Positions 24,201 to 36,500 of a stretch of 64,000 bases of DNA are shown piece after piece. The stretch covers positions 18,282,234 to 18,346,233 of the forward strand of contig JAVUNC010000019.1 of assembly GCA_032173965.1 (NCBI GenBank). The letters run 5' to 3'. The notes under the pieces are model-generated. The model was not told the DNA's origin. It ran no database searches and saw only the letters and a program-made list of their open reading frames with translations. Positions within the stretch are counted from its first letter, which is position 1; each line of letters opens with the position of its first letter. The stretch is from Sitta carolinensis (taxonomy: Eukaryota; Chordata; Aves; Passeriformes; Sittidae). The position numbers and the translations under genes were made by a program.

Positions 24201-27200
24201 TCCTCTCATAGCAACCCTGTTTTCACCCTCTTTTTCTCTTTGGAATCATCTTTGCCAAAGCTTCCTTTGAAGTCTTGCTCTAGATTTAAAATTAATTCAG
24301 CCTTAGTTTATTTCCCCCACCAGGAATTCCCTTGAGGAAAAGAGAAAGCTGGAAGAACAACAGAAAAGGAACAGAACCAAGCAGAAACAAAGAACAAAAA
24401 AATTCCAGAAAATTGTGATGGCTCGGGCTGAGGCAAATGACCCACATCAGAGCCTAGCTCAGATGTCTAAATCCAGATTAAAAACATTCAGGTATTTTGT
24501 TGCATTCCCCTGAATCCTGAACATCTCATTCAGCAATGAGAAGGAGAGGTTTGGGATTGCATTGTATGTTAAGCATACAATGTTTTAAAAAAAAATAGCG
24601 TAGCCTAAGTTTAGATACTTACATGTGGTAAATTAAACGTGGTGCAAGCAGCTGGTTAAAAAATGGCCAAATTTAGCATTTCAACTGGGAAATTGTTGCC
24701 AGCCTATATTGAACTCAGAGTATAAAAATATATAGCATATAGAAATATATATATTCCACAGTAGATGATTATAGATTCAGTAACAGCAGAGTCCTGATGT
24801 ACCAGGTAAAGAGGAAAAGGTTATAAAAATCCAAAGGAAGGGGAACAGTGTGGCTAGAGAATAGCCTTGCAGAGCTGGGTCCTGCCCTGGTCTTGGTACA
24901 GCTTTGTGCAGCAGTGAACATGTCCCAGTTCACTTCCTTGTCCCAGCAGGAGCAGGGAGCAGTGCAGACTGTGTGTGTGTGGCTGAGCACACAGGGAAGA
25001 ACACCAGAGCCTTCCTGCAGCGCTGTGAGCTGCCACTCCACATGGCTTCAGCTCTGACACAGCTCTAACCCCACAACTGCTGCTTGGCCTCGGGTTGGGG
25101 GTAATTTAACCCTTTCTGCTTTTCTAATCCTAAATAAAAATAACCCTGTTTGAAGAAGCTTTTAGTGAGGTCTGTGGTCTGGCCTGGCACGGTGGTACTG
25201 CTGCAGTATTATTGTCAATTTGAGGTGCTGCTGTGTGGGGATGGTGAGAGGCACTGACTGCTCTGCCCCTGTTGCCATGCCTGGGCAGGATTCTTGGGCA
25301 GCAAGCACAAATCCTAATTTGCAGTAACCTGGCACACTGTTAACAGCAGGAGCTTTATAATCCCTGTGTCCTGGAGCACGTGGTCTGCTGACTCTGGGAC
25401 AGAAGCAGGAAACAACTGGAGTCAGAGTAGGTGGAGAATGAAGACATACAGCAGGGGATTGTAGATGTGATTTGAGCTCATGCAACAGCCACGTTCACAT
25501 TTCAGTCTTCAGCTTAGTCAGATTGCAGGAGCTCTTGTCTGGGTGTAAAATGCTGCTGTTGCCAAGCACTGTCACTTCCCTGGTGCTGATGCAGGAGGCT
25601 GGTGCAAGTGTTTAACCTGATAATGCTCTGTTCAGCACAGCTGGGCAGTGAGGTCTGCCAGTGGCAGTGCTCTTTCAAAGCCAGGAGCAAGGGGCAGTTC
25701 ACTGCCCAGCATGGTGAGGAGGTCAGAGGTGGTCAGGGAGGAAGCAGAGGTGGAAAATGCCCCCCTTGGTCTCATCCTTGCCCTGAAGTGTCTGACCTGC
25801 AGTGCCAGATCTGCCCAGTCCAGAGGCACGTCCCACAGCTGCCTGTCCCACACTGAGGAAGGGTTACAGCCACTCCACCTGCATTACCCAGTGCTCCCTG
25901 GGATCCCAGAGATCATTTCAGTTAGGAATCAAGTTTCATTATCCTGCTCTATTGACTGGGCCCTTGACAAACCCACTCAGGATAGTGTTCCATGATCCCA
26001 GAAGGTGGCCACCTCTCTCAGGTGATAACTGCTAAAGTAGCAAGATTCTCATCATCAGACTTCAAAAGGACTGATTTTTATTTAATGCTCTTAATTTCCT
26101 ATGGTGTATTCTGTTTAATTTTGCTTAGAACAACTGGAAGATGTCTAGGAAATCAGCATGTAAAAAACCCTAAGTATCCAAATATTTTTTAGCAAGAAAC
26201 TCCAAGAATCCAAACCCAACCTCCATTTAACTCCAGTAGCCAGGACCTGCTTCTGCTCAGCCAAAGTGACTCCTCAGAGATGAATGGTTCAGTACCTTTT
26301 ATGTATCTTGAAGTATGACAACATTTAATTTGTTATAGCAATTTAACTGCTGTAGGAAATTACTCCTTGTACTGTAAATTAATAATGATTTCTCTTGTAC
26401 TCTGCTTCCCTTAGGAACAACGAGAGGCAGAGAAGGCAGGAATATTTGCAAGAATTGCAAGAAATGGAAGAAAGAGTCAAACAAATGCCATTGCTTTTTG
26501 AAAGGGTTGCTCAGGTTGCCTTGTTTCTGAACTACTAATTAATCTTGACTGATACTGAATAAGACATTTGTGGTCCAACATTTTTAGACTATCCTTCAAA
26601 GACCCTTTGCAGGGCAGTATTTCTCCATTTCCAATCTCTGTTGCCCCATCTCTGTATAAATATCAGTAATTTTTGAGATACGCTTGCACAGAGAGCTGTT
26701 GTAAATGTGTTTGGTTCAGTTACAACATGAGTAACTGACCACAAGCCAACATTACTGGTACAGAAAAGTAAAATAAAATTTTCAAGTATTGTTTTGCCAT
26801 TCTTATCTGCAGTGAATAATCATTTCCACTTGTCAGCTGCATTTAATGAATCAGAGGATTAATATAAATAAAAGTACCAAAATCCAGGCATTTAATGCAT
26901 TAGATAACCTTTAACCATTGTGTTTTTTCTACAGAAAAATGCCAGAATAGCTGCAGAAAAGCATTATTCAAACAGACTGAGAGCACTGGGGATCTGCCCA
27001 GAGTTTGTTTCAGAGAAAGGAGAGCAGCCAAATCCCTGCAGTTCTCCACTCCTGGAGATTTTGCCTCCATTGCTGGCAGAAAAAGGTACAAGTGACTGAA
27101 GGCTTTTTCTTTTTACCCACTACAAATTTAATAATTAGAAAATTTTTCATGTGTAGATTTAGGAGTTTTTTAATGATTTTCAGTATTTCCCAGGGAACTA

Positions 27201-28128
27201 TTTTGAGTATGTGGTATGTTAGCATTAGTATGTAGTTTTGACTGGTTTTCCTGAATTAAATATTATTTTGTAAAACAGGTGAGCTGCTTAACCAAACTGG
27301 TTATATTAGGTAATGCACTTCAAAGAAAAATGAAGAACATTTCTTGTTTGTCCCTTTCATCAAAAATTCTGTCAGGTTGCTGTAAGTCAATACCTTTAAA
27401 TTTTAATTTTTTTTTTAATTAACATTATTAAAAAGAGGTTTTAGTATCTTTGGGTGTTATGATTTAAAAGGAAGCCGAAATAAAATTGGAATATATAAGC
27501 AATACTGCTGAGCTATTTTCCAGCATAAAAAGAGAATCTTGTGCCCCCTCTTCCACCCCAGCCAAGACTACCAGGCTTTGTCCTGGATTATTTAAAGTTT
27601 AACACCTTCTGGGAAAGCATCTTCCCAGAAAATAAATCCCCACATGCAATTTGTCTTTTCAGAATCATCAAGGTTAAGGTGAAAAGAAAGGAATCCTTTG
27701 AGGAAGCACCTGTTGACAATGCCCTGTCTGAGCAGTCCTGGGAGGAGGAGGAGGAGGAGGAGGGAAGAGGGTCAAAACCTCCACCCCCAATGAGCAGAGC
27801 AGTGATCTGGAGCATGGGGAGGAGGGCAGAGCCAGCCCTGATGGCCCTGAGCCTGAATCCAGCCAGCACAGTGAGGAGGAGGAGGAGGAAGGCAAGTCAA
27901 GCCCATCACTTGGCCATTCCCAGGAGGAGGAGGAAGAAGAGGAAGCCAAGGCAGAGCTGTCTCTTGACCATTCCCAGGAGGAGAGGAGGAGGATGCTCTG
28001 ACAGGTCCCAGGAGGACGAAGAGGAAGCTCAGTGGGAGCCTGAAGCTGAGCGGGGCTCCCAGTATGAGGATGAGGAGTATGAGAGTGATGACTCTGAGGA
28101 GAAGGCCAGTGATGAGGAGGGGCACTGA
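20857..28128 (+). CDS. FAM161A: FAM161A centrosomal/ciliary protein
   Basis: Microtubule-associated protein of basal bodies, connecting cilia and the inner centriole wall; human loss causes retinitis pigmentosa 28. Exons: 1 ..-20988, 2 22019-22266, 3 22711-23871, 4 24324-24491, 5 26415-26514, 6 26935-27085, 7 27279-27309, 8 27663-28128. Phases agree throughout, giving 774 codons after exon 1. Exon 3 holds the conserved FAM161 region (KPFQMTIREAQKKEQ, FRANPVPATVFLPLYHDI, LLASQKPFKFIERE, ETRWPFASPRRK). Exons 5-6 hold MPLLFERVAQKNARIAAEKHY. Exon 4 is 168 bp, exactly the 56 residues that separate the two human isoforms, so it is probably skippable. Exon 1 shows APAALYERR, matching human ARVAQYERE, but has no in-frame ATG after the stop at 20830; 20857 is an ACG and the true start is unresolved. 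The 3' neighbour, if real, converges on it. Confidence 0.92.
22019..22266 (+). CDS. FAM161A: FAM161A exon 2
   Basis: Acceptor ccttctag at 22011-22018 and donor gtaagt at 22267. The exon enters in phase 0 and leaves two bases over. It contains the family-typical SNQEYYLKLEELKNAHMETM, close to human SNEEYFKKVEELKAAHIETM, which anchors the gene identification at the N-terminal side. Confidence 0.93.
24324..24491 (+). CDS. FAM161A: FAM161A exon 4, likely alternatively spliced
   Basis: A 168-bp phase-symmetric exon (enters and leaves with two bases carried) encodes a Lys/Arg/Gln-rich helix-forming block with EEKRKLEEQQKRNRTKQKQR. Skipping it preserves the frame, as between the 660- and 716-residue human isoforms. 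Acceptor cccaccag and donor cag/gtattt. Confidence 0.85.
27279..27309 (+). CDS. FAM161A: FAM161A 31-bp microexon 7 (proposed)
   Basis: Exon 6 ends one base into a codon, but the acidic last exon needs two carried bases. Joining them directly gives a stop after six residues. A 31-bp exon between aaaacag and gtaatg repairs the phase exactly and reads GELLNQTGYIR into IIKVKVKRKESFEE, aligning with human GKVLEYFNNQETKSVTEDKE. The splice sites are plausible, although the pyrimidine tract is weak. Confidence 0.7.
27663..28128 (+). CDS. FAM161A: FAM161A last exon, acidic tail with internal frame switch
   Basis: The exon begins after ttttcag and stops at TGA 28126-28128. The annotated frame is open throughout, starts KESFEEAPVDNALSEQSW and ends YESDDSEEKASDEEGH, like the human acidic end EEEKSVEESH. 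Between about 27755 and 27975 this frame becomes Arg/Pro/Lys-rich. The frame one base earlier reads a Glu/Ser-rich sequence of the same style as the flanks (QSSDLEHGEEGRASPDGPEP, then runs of Glu around LGHSQEE and LDHSQEE). This suggests two compensating indels in GAG repeats, either genuine or assembly error. Confidence 0.8.
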
Positions 28129-28409
28129 CAGCAAGGGCTGGGGCTCAGGAACCTCTTCCACTGCTGCCTGTGGCACAGACACCAGAGGAAAACTTGGGCT
28201 TTGCTGCACCTCCAAAGTGCTGTCAGTTTTTACCTCGGAGTTTAAGGACCTGCCAGTGCAGGAATTTGGTTTGCTTTCCAGTGAGAAAGCTCAAGTTCGT
28301 GGTTTTCACTGAGAAAATCATTTACTTGACAAAGCTCTTCTTTGTTGCACTCTTCTGTGACATTAGTGCAGCTCTGTTCCTGAAATGAGCTGCCACCTGA
28401 TGGTTTAAT

Positions 28410-28415
28410 AATAAA
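28410..28415 (+). terminator. FAM161A: FAM161A polyadenylation signal
   Basis: AATAAA about 280 bp after the stop codon. A second AATAAA at 28820-28825 could extend the UTR. Confidence 0.65.
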
Positions 28416-28439
28416 TGACAGTGTGCCGTGTAACCTCTG

Positions 28440-31400
28440 AGGGCTCAGAGCCAGGGGAGGTTCTGCAGCAGGAAATCTCATTATTATCCTTGGGAAAGGG
28501 GAATCTCTTTACCTCAGGTAACTCTAGTTGTGTGAAACTATGCAAGGAAGTGCTTTAATACTTCTTCTTACACACTGGCAACTCAGGACTTCACCTGCTC
28601 CACAAAAACTCACCAAAAATATTTGGGATTTGGTTTTTTTCTTACATCAGTAGTACCTTCTGCTATTACTGATTTTCTTGCTAAAAAATCTGTTATTATT
28701 TTTTCCTCCTTATTTTGTTACACAGTTCCTCCACGTTTTGAGGGGTTTTAAGTATTACTTTTATTTATTTTTCAAGTGTGAACATAACTAATGTGAATTT
28801 GAAGCTTTTTTTAAACTTGAATAAAACATCTGTGAAAATATTAATCCTTGCTTCACAAGGAAGTTTGCTTGTGGTTGTCAGTGTTCTGTATTTCTGAAGA
28901 GTTGTACAATTACCAATCACACATGACTGGTACTTGTCCCTTTAGGAAATCAAATCCTTTTCTGAAAGAAGGCAGAGGAGCTCTAAATTAAGGTTTTCTC
29001 TCAGATTATTTGAAGTGATTTCAAAGGAAAAACAAGTCAAAACTGTTTCTAAGATTTGACAGCACTCAAATGTTCTAAAAGAACAAATACATAATTGTTG
29101 AACTACTAAGGGATTAAAAATACCACTAAAATTCCTCTGAAGGTAGAGAAAGTAGCAAAGACAATGTTTTTTTAAGGTTTTACATTGAGTTTGTCAGTGA
29201 ATTTTTAAATATTTTAAATATAAACCTTAATAATAACAGAATTAATGAACCTGATAAATATGATATAACCAGGAAGAGCTAGGACAGCTTTTAGAGGTCA
29301 TGCCTCAGCTTTTTCAGCATTTCTGGAAAAGAAAAAACAGGATTGTGTGGACTGAGGAGATCCAATTGATTATGATTTCCCAAGATTTCCAGGAAGCATT
29401 TCAAGGGCATAAATTGCTAGCAAAGGATCTTCAAGAAAGCAACCTTTTTGTAGGAAAAGAAATTAATTTCTCATGAATGGGAGCTCAAACTTGGAGGTAT
29501 TAAAGGAACCACTTATGGAAATCACTTGGAGCAACAGAGCTTTTCAGAGGGGGAGGATAATGAGATATAAGTCAAAAAAGCTGTTCAGAAATTGCATTAC
29601 AAACATAAAGGGATAAACATTCCAATAAGGAATTAAAAAGCAAAAAAAAATCAGAGATGACAGAATGGAAATGGAAACAGACAGGTCAGGGTGAATTAAA
29701 CCTTGTGAAGCAAAGTACAGCAGTAAAAGGATTTTAAACAAAGCAGAGCCACATGCACCTGCCAGGAGATGAAAAGTAGTCTGGCCCAAAAACCAAGTCA
29801 TGATTTGACCTCTTTTTTTTTTTCCTTTTTTTCAATGTAGAGAACCCAGAATAACTAATAGGATGAGAGCATTGGAAAGAACCCCAAAACTATATTTAAA
29901 GAAAGAAACCCCAATAATTTGAACATCAAAATCCAAAGATGATATAATAGAAGTATTTTAAGGCACAAAGCTCATTAGAGGAGAAATTCTGATGAGTTAT
30001 GCTTTCAGGGAAGCCACCTAGCAGGAGGGAGAGGAGTAGGAAAGTTTCTCACAGATTATTGAATATTCTGTCTTTAATATTTTAATTAATGGCCACAGCA
30101 CAAAAGTAGGAACACGTTCAAAAATTTGCAAAGAAAATGAGAAAGGTGTATCTGAAGAAAGGATTAAAAATACCACGTGGGAAGAAGGGGTAACTTTGCA
30201 TGTGAACTGTAGTATGAAACATTCTTGAAGTGCAAAAATAGTGTTTCTATATAATAATTATATTTATATTCTGAAATAAGAAGCCAGAAGTTTGGGATAT
30301 TGTGCTTTTTGAAGCATTTTTTTGTATTTACAATATTGCTTCTTCTAGAAACCATCCCCTCCTGTACATAGTTATCATAACACCAAGCAGGTGATGTTCT
30401 CTTTTCCTCCGAGGAAAAAATTATTACATTATTACCTTTTACAGCTGCTCCAGATGAAGAGAGTAACAAAAGAACTCAAATTGTTGAAGAAAATGTTGAA
30501 AGCCATCCTCATTTTGGAATTAATTATGGTCTCATGGAGAATCCTCGAGGCTTTTGTAATGGCAGCAAGCACAACATTTGCCCGAGTCTGGCAGACAATA
30601 GGCACTTTAAAGATCAAGATATATTATTAAAAATGATTTCTAACAGTGTGTCCATCCCATTGCCCACAAATTGAAGTCAAATATTAGAATACATTTGTCC
30701 AGTACTACTGTCTAGCCCATTATTACAAGATACGTCAGCTGCTGGCTAACAAATATTAAAATAATGAAATCAGATAAATTAGATAAAATGAGGTAAAATT
30801 AAAAATAGTTTGGTGACTGTGCTCCTCACCCTTCAATGGAATTATAGTTTTACATCTCTTTTTGTAATAACTTGGCTTTAAGAAAAAAAAAACAAAAAAC
30901 CAAAAACCCTTGCATACTCCAGCAAAACTCAGAATTACTTCTTTCTTCAATAGGAATTCCAGGTATTTGAGGAATGAACTAAGACTTACAAATAGTATCA
31001 GGAAAATTCCTGTCTCTCCTGTCTGCTAAAATCACAGGAGGTAGGTGGAGCAGAGAACTCAGGGGTCCCAGGGTGGAGGCAAAGCCAGCCACAAAGAGAG
31101 CTGTTATTATTTTTTCCTCCTTATTTGTTATGTCAGGAGGTGACAGGGACAGCAGGACCTCCCCCATCAGCTGTGGCCAGTGTCCCAGGGAGCTGCAGCC
31201 CAGGATTAGCCAGTGGCACAATCCCCCACCTGCTTATGTGGCTGCAGCACAGGGGGAGCAAAAAAAAAAAAATGTTAACAGGCAAGAAATACTCTGATTT
31301 TCTGCTAGTTAACCCCATGAGACTGTGCCTCATTTCAGGAGCACAAACACCGTGAAAGTCTCTTGTCAATAGGAGTGAAAATAAGAATATTTGCACCTGC

Positions 31401-33514
31401 CCAGCTCAAAACTTGCTACTAATAGTCAGGGCTTACTGCCATAAGCAGATTACACAATGGTTAGGCAGGTTACAATAAGAAGGTTAGGAAGATAGGCAGG
31501 TTGCTGATTAACTGCAGCAACCACACTACCAACACAGCCAGGAAATTCTGGTTGCCAGGATAATGAATTGTTACAAACCACATTATTCAGATGATTTCAG
31601 ACACAGCTGTCCACACTTGTAGGTGCACCTGGTTCTCAGGTTAACTTGCTGTACTTTTTAAATGTGTGTTCCATGCCATCCCACATTTTCTAAAGTGGAT
31701 AAAAGACACACAAATTCTGCTTGCAATAAGTAATAAAAGCAGACAATCAAAAATCAGCTTTTTGTGTGTGTTATTCTGATTAAGGTCTGCTCTGGGGAGC
31801 TCCATCCTGTTACACCTTTATCCCAAGGTACTGGAATTGCCAAGGGCACCATCCCAAGCTGCTCAAGCACTGAGCTCTCACATCTGATCTCACTGGAGGG
31901 CCACACAAACAGCTGAGTGTGAGGCAGCAGCACTTGCAAAGGCCCCCTTTGGGGTTTTGAACTCTTGAGTTTTCTAACCAAAAATGCAACTGCAAACATT
32001 GCCCAGCAGAATTGCAGCCCAAATGCTGCAGCTCATCTCACTGACACACGGGGCTGCTCATGGTGCCACTGCAAAATATCCCCTCCTAACAAGCACCTAT
32101 CAGTGGGTTCATAAAATTTGTGATACTGCAAAACTCTGAGACTTCCCAGGGCAGTGGGAGTTCCCAATAGCCCTTGCTTGTTAACCAGACTCACAGTTTA
32201 TTCCTGGGTGAAACCTTCCTTCTCCAGGTACTCTGTTAATGCTGATTTAATTCAGGCTTAGCAAGCTGAGGCTGAGTTTAACTCTGCTGGTGGAGCTGGC
32301 TGGGCTTGTTCCTGACCCTGAGAACTGGCACCCAGCCCCTCCTGTTCCCACAGCTCCCTCTCCTCCCTTTCCCACTGAAATGCAGTGTTGCCCAGAAAAA
32401 GCCCTCAGTTTCCAACCAGCCACACAACTCCTGGGTAATGTTCAACTTTGTGTAAAGGGTAACTAGGAAAAAGCTGTTCAGTTTTATACAACTGTCAGTT
32501 CTCTCTCAGACACCTCACAGGCAGCACCACACCCAACTCAGCTCTCTGCCCTCCCACCCTAATGCAAAGCCAGCAATTCCAAAACGTGGAAAATTCCAAA
32601 ATCCCACTTGAGGGCACAGAGCTGAACTCTGCACTGGTTACCTGTGACTGCACTCCATGTAACACTAAGTGAAAATAAAATTCACCCTGGAAGATGTGCT
32701 GTGGAATACAACTCTTCTTTTTGAGTCAGAGTTGCCACATCCCAGGGGAATTTCCTACTGCTGGCAGCTGAGGGGGCAGGGAAACCGAGTGGGGAACATC
32801 CAGGAACTTCCAGCACTCTCTCTGCTTTCCACCCCATTCTCACAACGTGTTGTGACAAAGAAAACTCTACCAAGTCTGTAAAAAAGCTTTAAATTCCTCA
32901 GGCAGAAGAAATTCTGGAAGGGCCAACCATTAGGATAAAAGAGCCAAGTCTGTAGATGAGATGCCTGAAGGTTTCTCAGATCAGAGCACAAAATTATCCA
33001 AAGAAGCTGCACATCCCAATTTGTCTACTTACACAAACCATCTTGCAATAAGCAGGTAGTTTCCATGATGGGGTTAGATTTGGGGATTTTTCTTTAAATA
33101 CCAGTTTTATCAAAACCTCAGTAAAACACATTATCTAAACAATGGCACAGAGATGCTGAAAATCTGTCCCCCTTTGATTTGTGAGTTGTGCTCCATCCTA
33201 ACTCACTGCCACAAGCCCCTTTCATACATCACCCACTCAACACAAGCCTCCAGCTCTGCTGTTTCCTCCAGGCAGCCTCCTGCAAAATAATGGAAAAGAA
33301 CATAGCTTGATAAATTATTTGGAATTTGTGCATAGATGGCTATGGATGCATAAATGAGAACAAAGGGCTGAGGCAGAAGGACATACTTGATAAAGTACCT
33401 GTGATTATTTTATCCTTTACCAATGTCTGGTTTCAAAGAACTGTTTGAAATGAATTAAAAGTTTGTTTCAGGTGAGAGGGAGCAGTCCCTCTCCTCTCTC
33501 CTGGCTACTTACTG
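28440..33514. other. AT-rich region downstream of FAM161A
   Basis: No named gene. It contains a 230-bp open exon-like segment on the plus strand (30445-30674, listed separately) and several short minus-strand donor-like sites (for example near 32639) too weak to use. A TTTATT at 32196-32201 would be a polyadenylation signal for a minus-strand transcript ending here. Confidence 0.4.
30445..30674 (+). CDS. Candidate alternative 3' exon (FAM161A or unknown)
   Basis: After an acceptor-like ccttttacag the sequence is open for 76 codons to a TGA. It reads APDEESNKRTQIVEENVE and ends SVSIPLPTN. It starts with two bases that complete a codon with the single base left by FAM161A exon 6, so splicing exon 6 to this exon would keep frame and give an alternative C-terminus. 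Open stretches of this length also arise by chance, there is no clear polyadenylation signal nearby, and I recognise no homologue. Confidence 0.3.
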
Positions 33515-36500
33515 TCAAAAAGGGTCCAAGATTTGTAAAGTCCAGATCAAAAAGTCCTTCTGAGCATCCAATAACTCTACTGAGCTTGCTGAAATAGCAG
33601 AAAAAATCTCAGGAAAACACTCCAGACCACAACAGTTCTTTCCAGCCATTTTGGTGAGGATTAGTGGAAGCAGAAGGGAGGGAAAGATCCTCTGATCTGC
33701 TAATAAAGGTGGGAAAGCAAAGAATGAGAGGAGCTGTTCATTTCTCTCAGTGAGAACATACAAGCACAGCCCAAGTGTGTGTTTCTTATTTTCTATTTAA
33801 TGTACATAAATCAGTTCTCAAATGCACTGAGGATCTGACAATCATTTCCCCCAGACTTCTGTTTTAAGCCTAGCATGCAGGTTTTACAGTTATTTTGGAA
33901 CTATGACAGCCTTTTAGGGTTTTTATTTGTTTGGGTTATGGCTTTTTGGAGGGAGTGAGTGGGGGATTGTGTAAGGGTTTGGGGTTTTTTTTAGAACTTC
34001 CTGCAGCATAATCTCTTTGGACTCTGTATCCCAGACAATTTGCTGCAGAACATCTACTTATATCCCAGTCACACAAAGAACAATCACAACAAGAAGTATT
34101 GTACTCTCTACTATAAACACTGGTAGAACAAAATAGTAAGATTAAGGAGAAAACAGTTAAAAATAGATCTCTTTTCTTTCCAAAGGAAATAACATGATTT
34201 TCACCCCAGCCTCTCTTGTCATTGTTACAACAATGGTTCATTTTAGGCCGTATCTGACTGCACTTGGAATCAGGAAACCCTGGCACAAATGTGCTGCAGC
34301 AGCTTGTGCTTTGTTTGCTCTGAATGCCTGGGCCAGCACTGCAGGTTTCAAGTGACTTGCTAGAAGTTAAGAGGGCTGTTCCAGGGGTAACATTTTCCTA
34401 GAGCACAATTCCAACCATATTCCGGTGCTCCAGAGCACTGGAAAGCTCTGCAGGTCAGGAAAGGGAGGGTGACTTGTTGAAGCATCTCAGCTCTCTGGAT
34501 AAACTTGCCCACTTTGCACTGAGACAGATGTTCAGTGACCAACTGTTGATCAGGCCTGGATGCCAGCTTCATAAAAAAGGGATGTGTGGCAGAAAAGCAC
34601 TTAACAGCACATTTTCAAGCACTTACTCCCAGGGAGATCCCTACCACTGGCTCAACAGGAATTACAACTCAGTTCTCAGGATCTGATCTGTTAGAGATTG
34701 AGGGGGTTTTTTTAATCTATCCATTCCCTTAGCCCCAGGCCAGAACTGTGACCTGCAAACTGACATCCCTGGAGAACATGGAAGCATTAGGATCTCTTAC
34801 CTACATCCTCAGAATTCATCTTCACTGCCACCACCAGCATAGTGCTTCTCTTCACACCACAGCAAACACAAAATTCATATTGAGGGTGCTTGCTTCTTTC
34901 CTAGCTAATACAATCCTTTGATATTCCTGTTATTTTTCCCAGTAAAAAATTAAAATGCCATTTCAGGCTGTTTTCAATATTAACAGACAGTAAGAGAATG
35001 CCTCTACTCCTGCAAAGTTAATGGTACAAAATCTGTCCCCTCTTCCTAGTCCATCTTTCCCACGAAACAAACAAGTCACCTTTCTTTTCTATGTTTCAAA
35101 AGTCAAACCACCTCAGAGGAAGCACAGGAACTGGAGAGAAAACCGCCCCACCCTGGCATCACACATCCACCTTTCCTCTGATAAGCAGCTTCTCCAGCAA
35201 TTTTCCAGAATCAAGATTTCTCTTTTTTTCCCTTTCTTTATCCTTTTAAGCTTGGATTTTAAACTCCTCCATTTCAGAGGAACATCTGGCTGCCTTTCAT
35301 GTTGGTCATCTGGGTTTGCAACTCCTCTCTGTCCAGAATCCCTTCCAGACAGGCTCTTGAGTCCTCCAATTTAGTTAATATTCTGCCCTGGGAAGGAGGA
35401 AAGACACCACCTGATAAATGTTCATTTTGAAAAAGAGCTTAAATGTTTTCTGCTCAGCATCAGGAGTCTGAGCAATCGTTTGAAAAAGTGAGGTGGGAGG
35501 TCGGGTCCTTGTCAGAGAAGCGGGTGCTTTGATGGAAACAGAGAACAGGATCTCACCCACGTCTTGCTCAGGACTCATTTTAAGCAGTGAAAATAAATGT
35601 TATAGTTGGGCAAGTTGCACAAGGAAGACATCAGAGTCCCCACCAGCAGTAGAAATTTGCTATATTAAAGCTGTACGTTATCTTGGCAACATGCAGACCT
35701 CTTCCTTAGCCAGTCCATTAATGTTAATGAAATGCCATCTGTGTTTCCCCACCCCTGGCTCTGCCCAAGTGCAGTGCTGATTCCATTCTGAAGCAGCAAG
35801 CTGTTGGCAGCCACAGCACTCCTCCTGTCCAAGGGCTGAGTGCCTCCCCGTTCTCCAGCTGTGGGGGATAGAGACCAGATCCATCTTGCTCCAGATTTGC
35901 AGCAAAGTTTCATGCTCAGGGCTGGAAACTGTAGCTCTTCACTTCTTGTCTCTCCATGAGGATTCCTTCCCAACTTCCCTGTTCCCCAGAGCTGCAGGGG
36001 AATATTCTGACCAAAAGGATACTCTTAAGACATGATGCTCTGTCTTCCTGCTGGGATGATTTACAAGCACCTTCAAAACACTGGAATCCTTTAAAATAAA
36101 AAAATTTTGAACCATATTTAAAAAAACTTCATACTCACCCCAACCAGTCCCTTAAGGAATTCCAAAGGTTGGAATTCATCTGAACTGGAGTTCCTCCTGG
36201 CTGCTTAATCACATCAGCAGCTCTGGCAAATGCTTCCCAAGCAAGGGGAGCCTGGAGTTCATTCCAGTGTGGGGATCCCCACAAAGGCATTGAGCTCATC
36301 AGCTTCTGAACAAATGACATTCGTGGGCAGAGACAAAGATAACATCAGGGAGTATCCAAGACTGACTGCTTTCATTCTCTTGATGTGTTTGGGTGATGGA
36401 AGAAATTAGAATAGAGTGGTGTGCTGCTGAAGTGACCAGAAACGAGGGAACTTTGGGGATGACCAGTTGTTTTCACAACTGATGTTTCAAAGCACCGATG

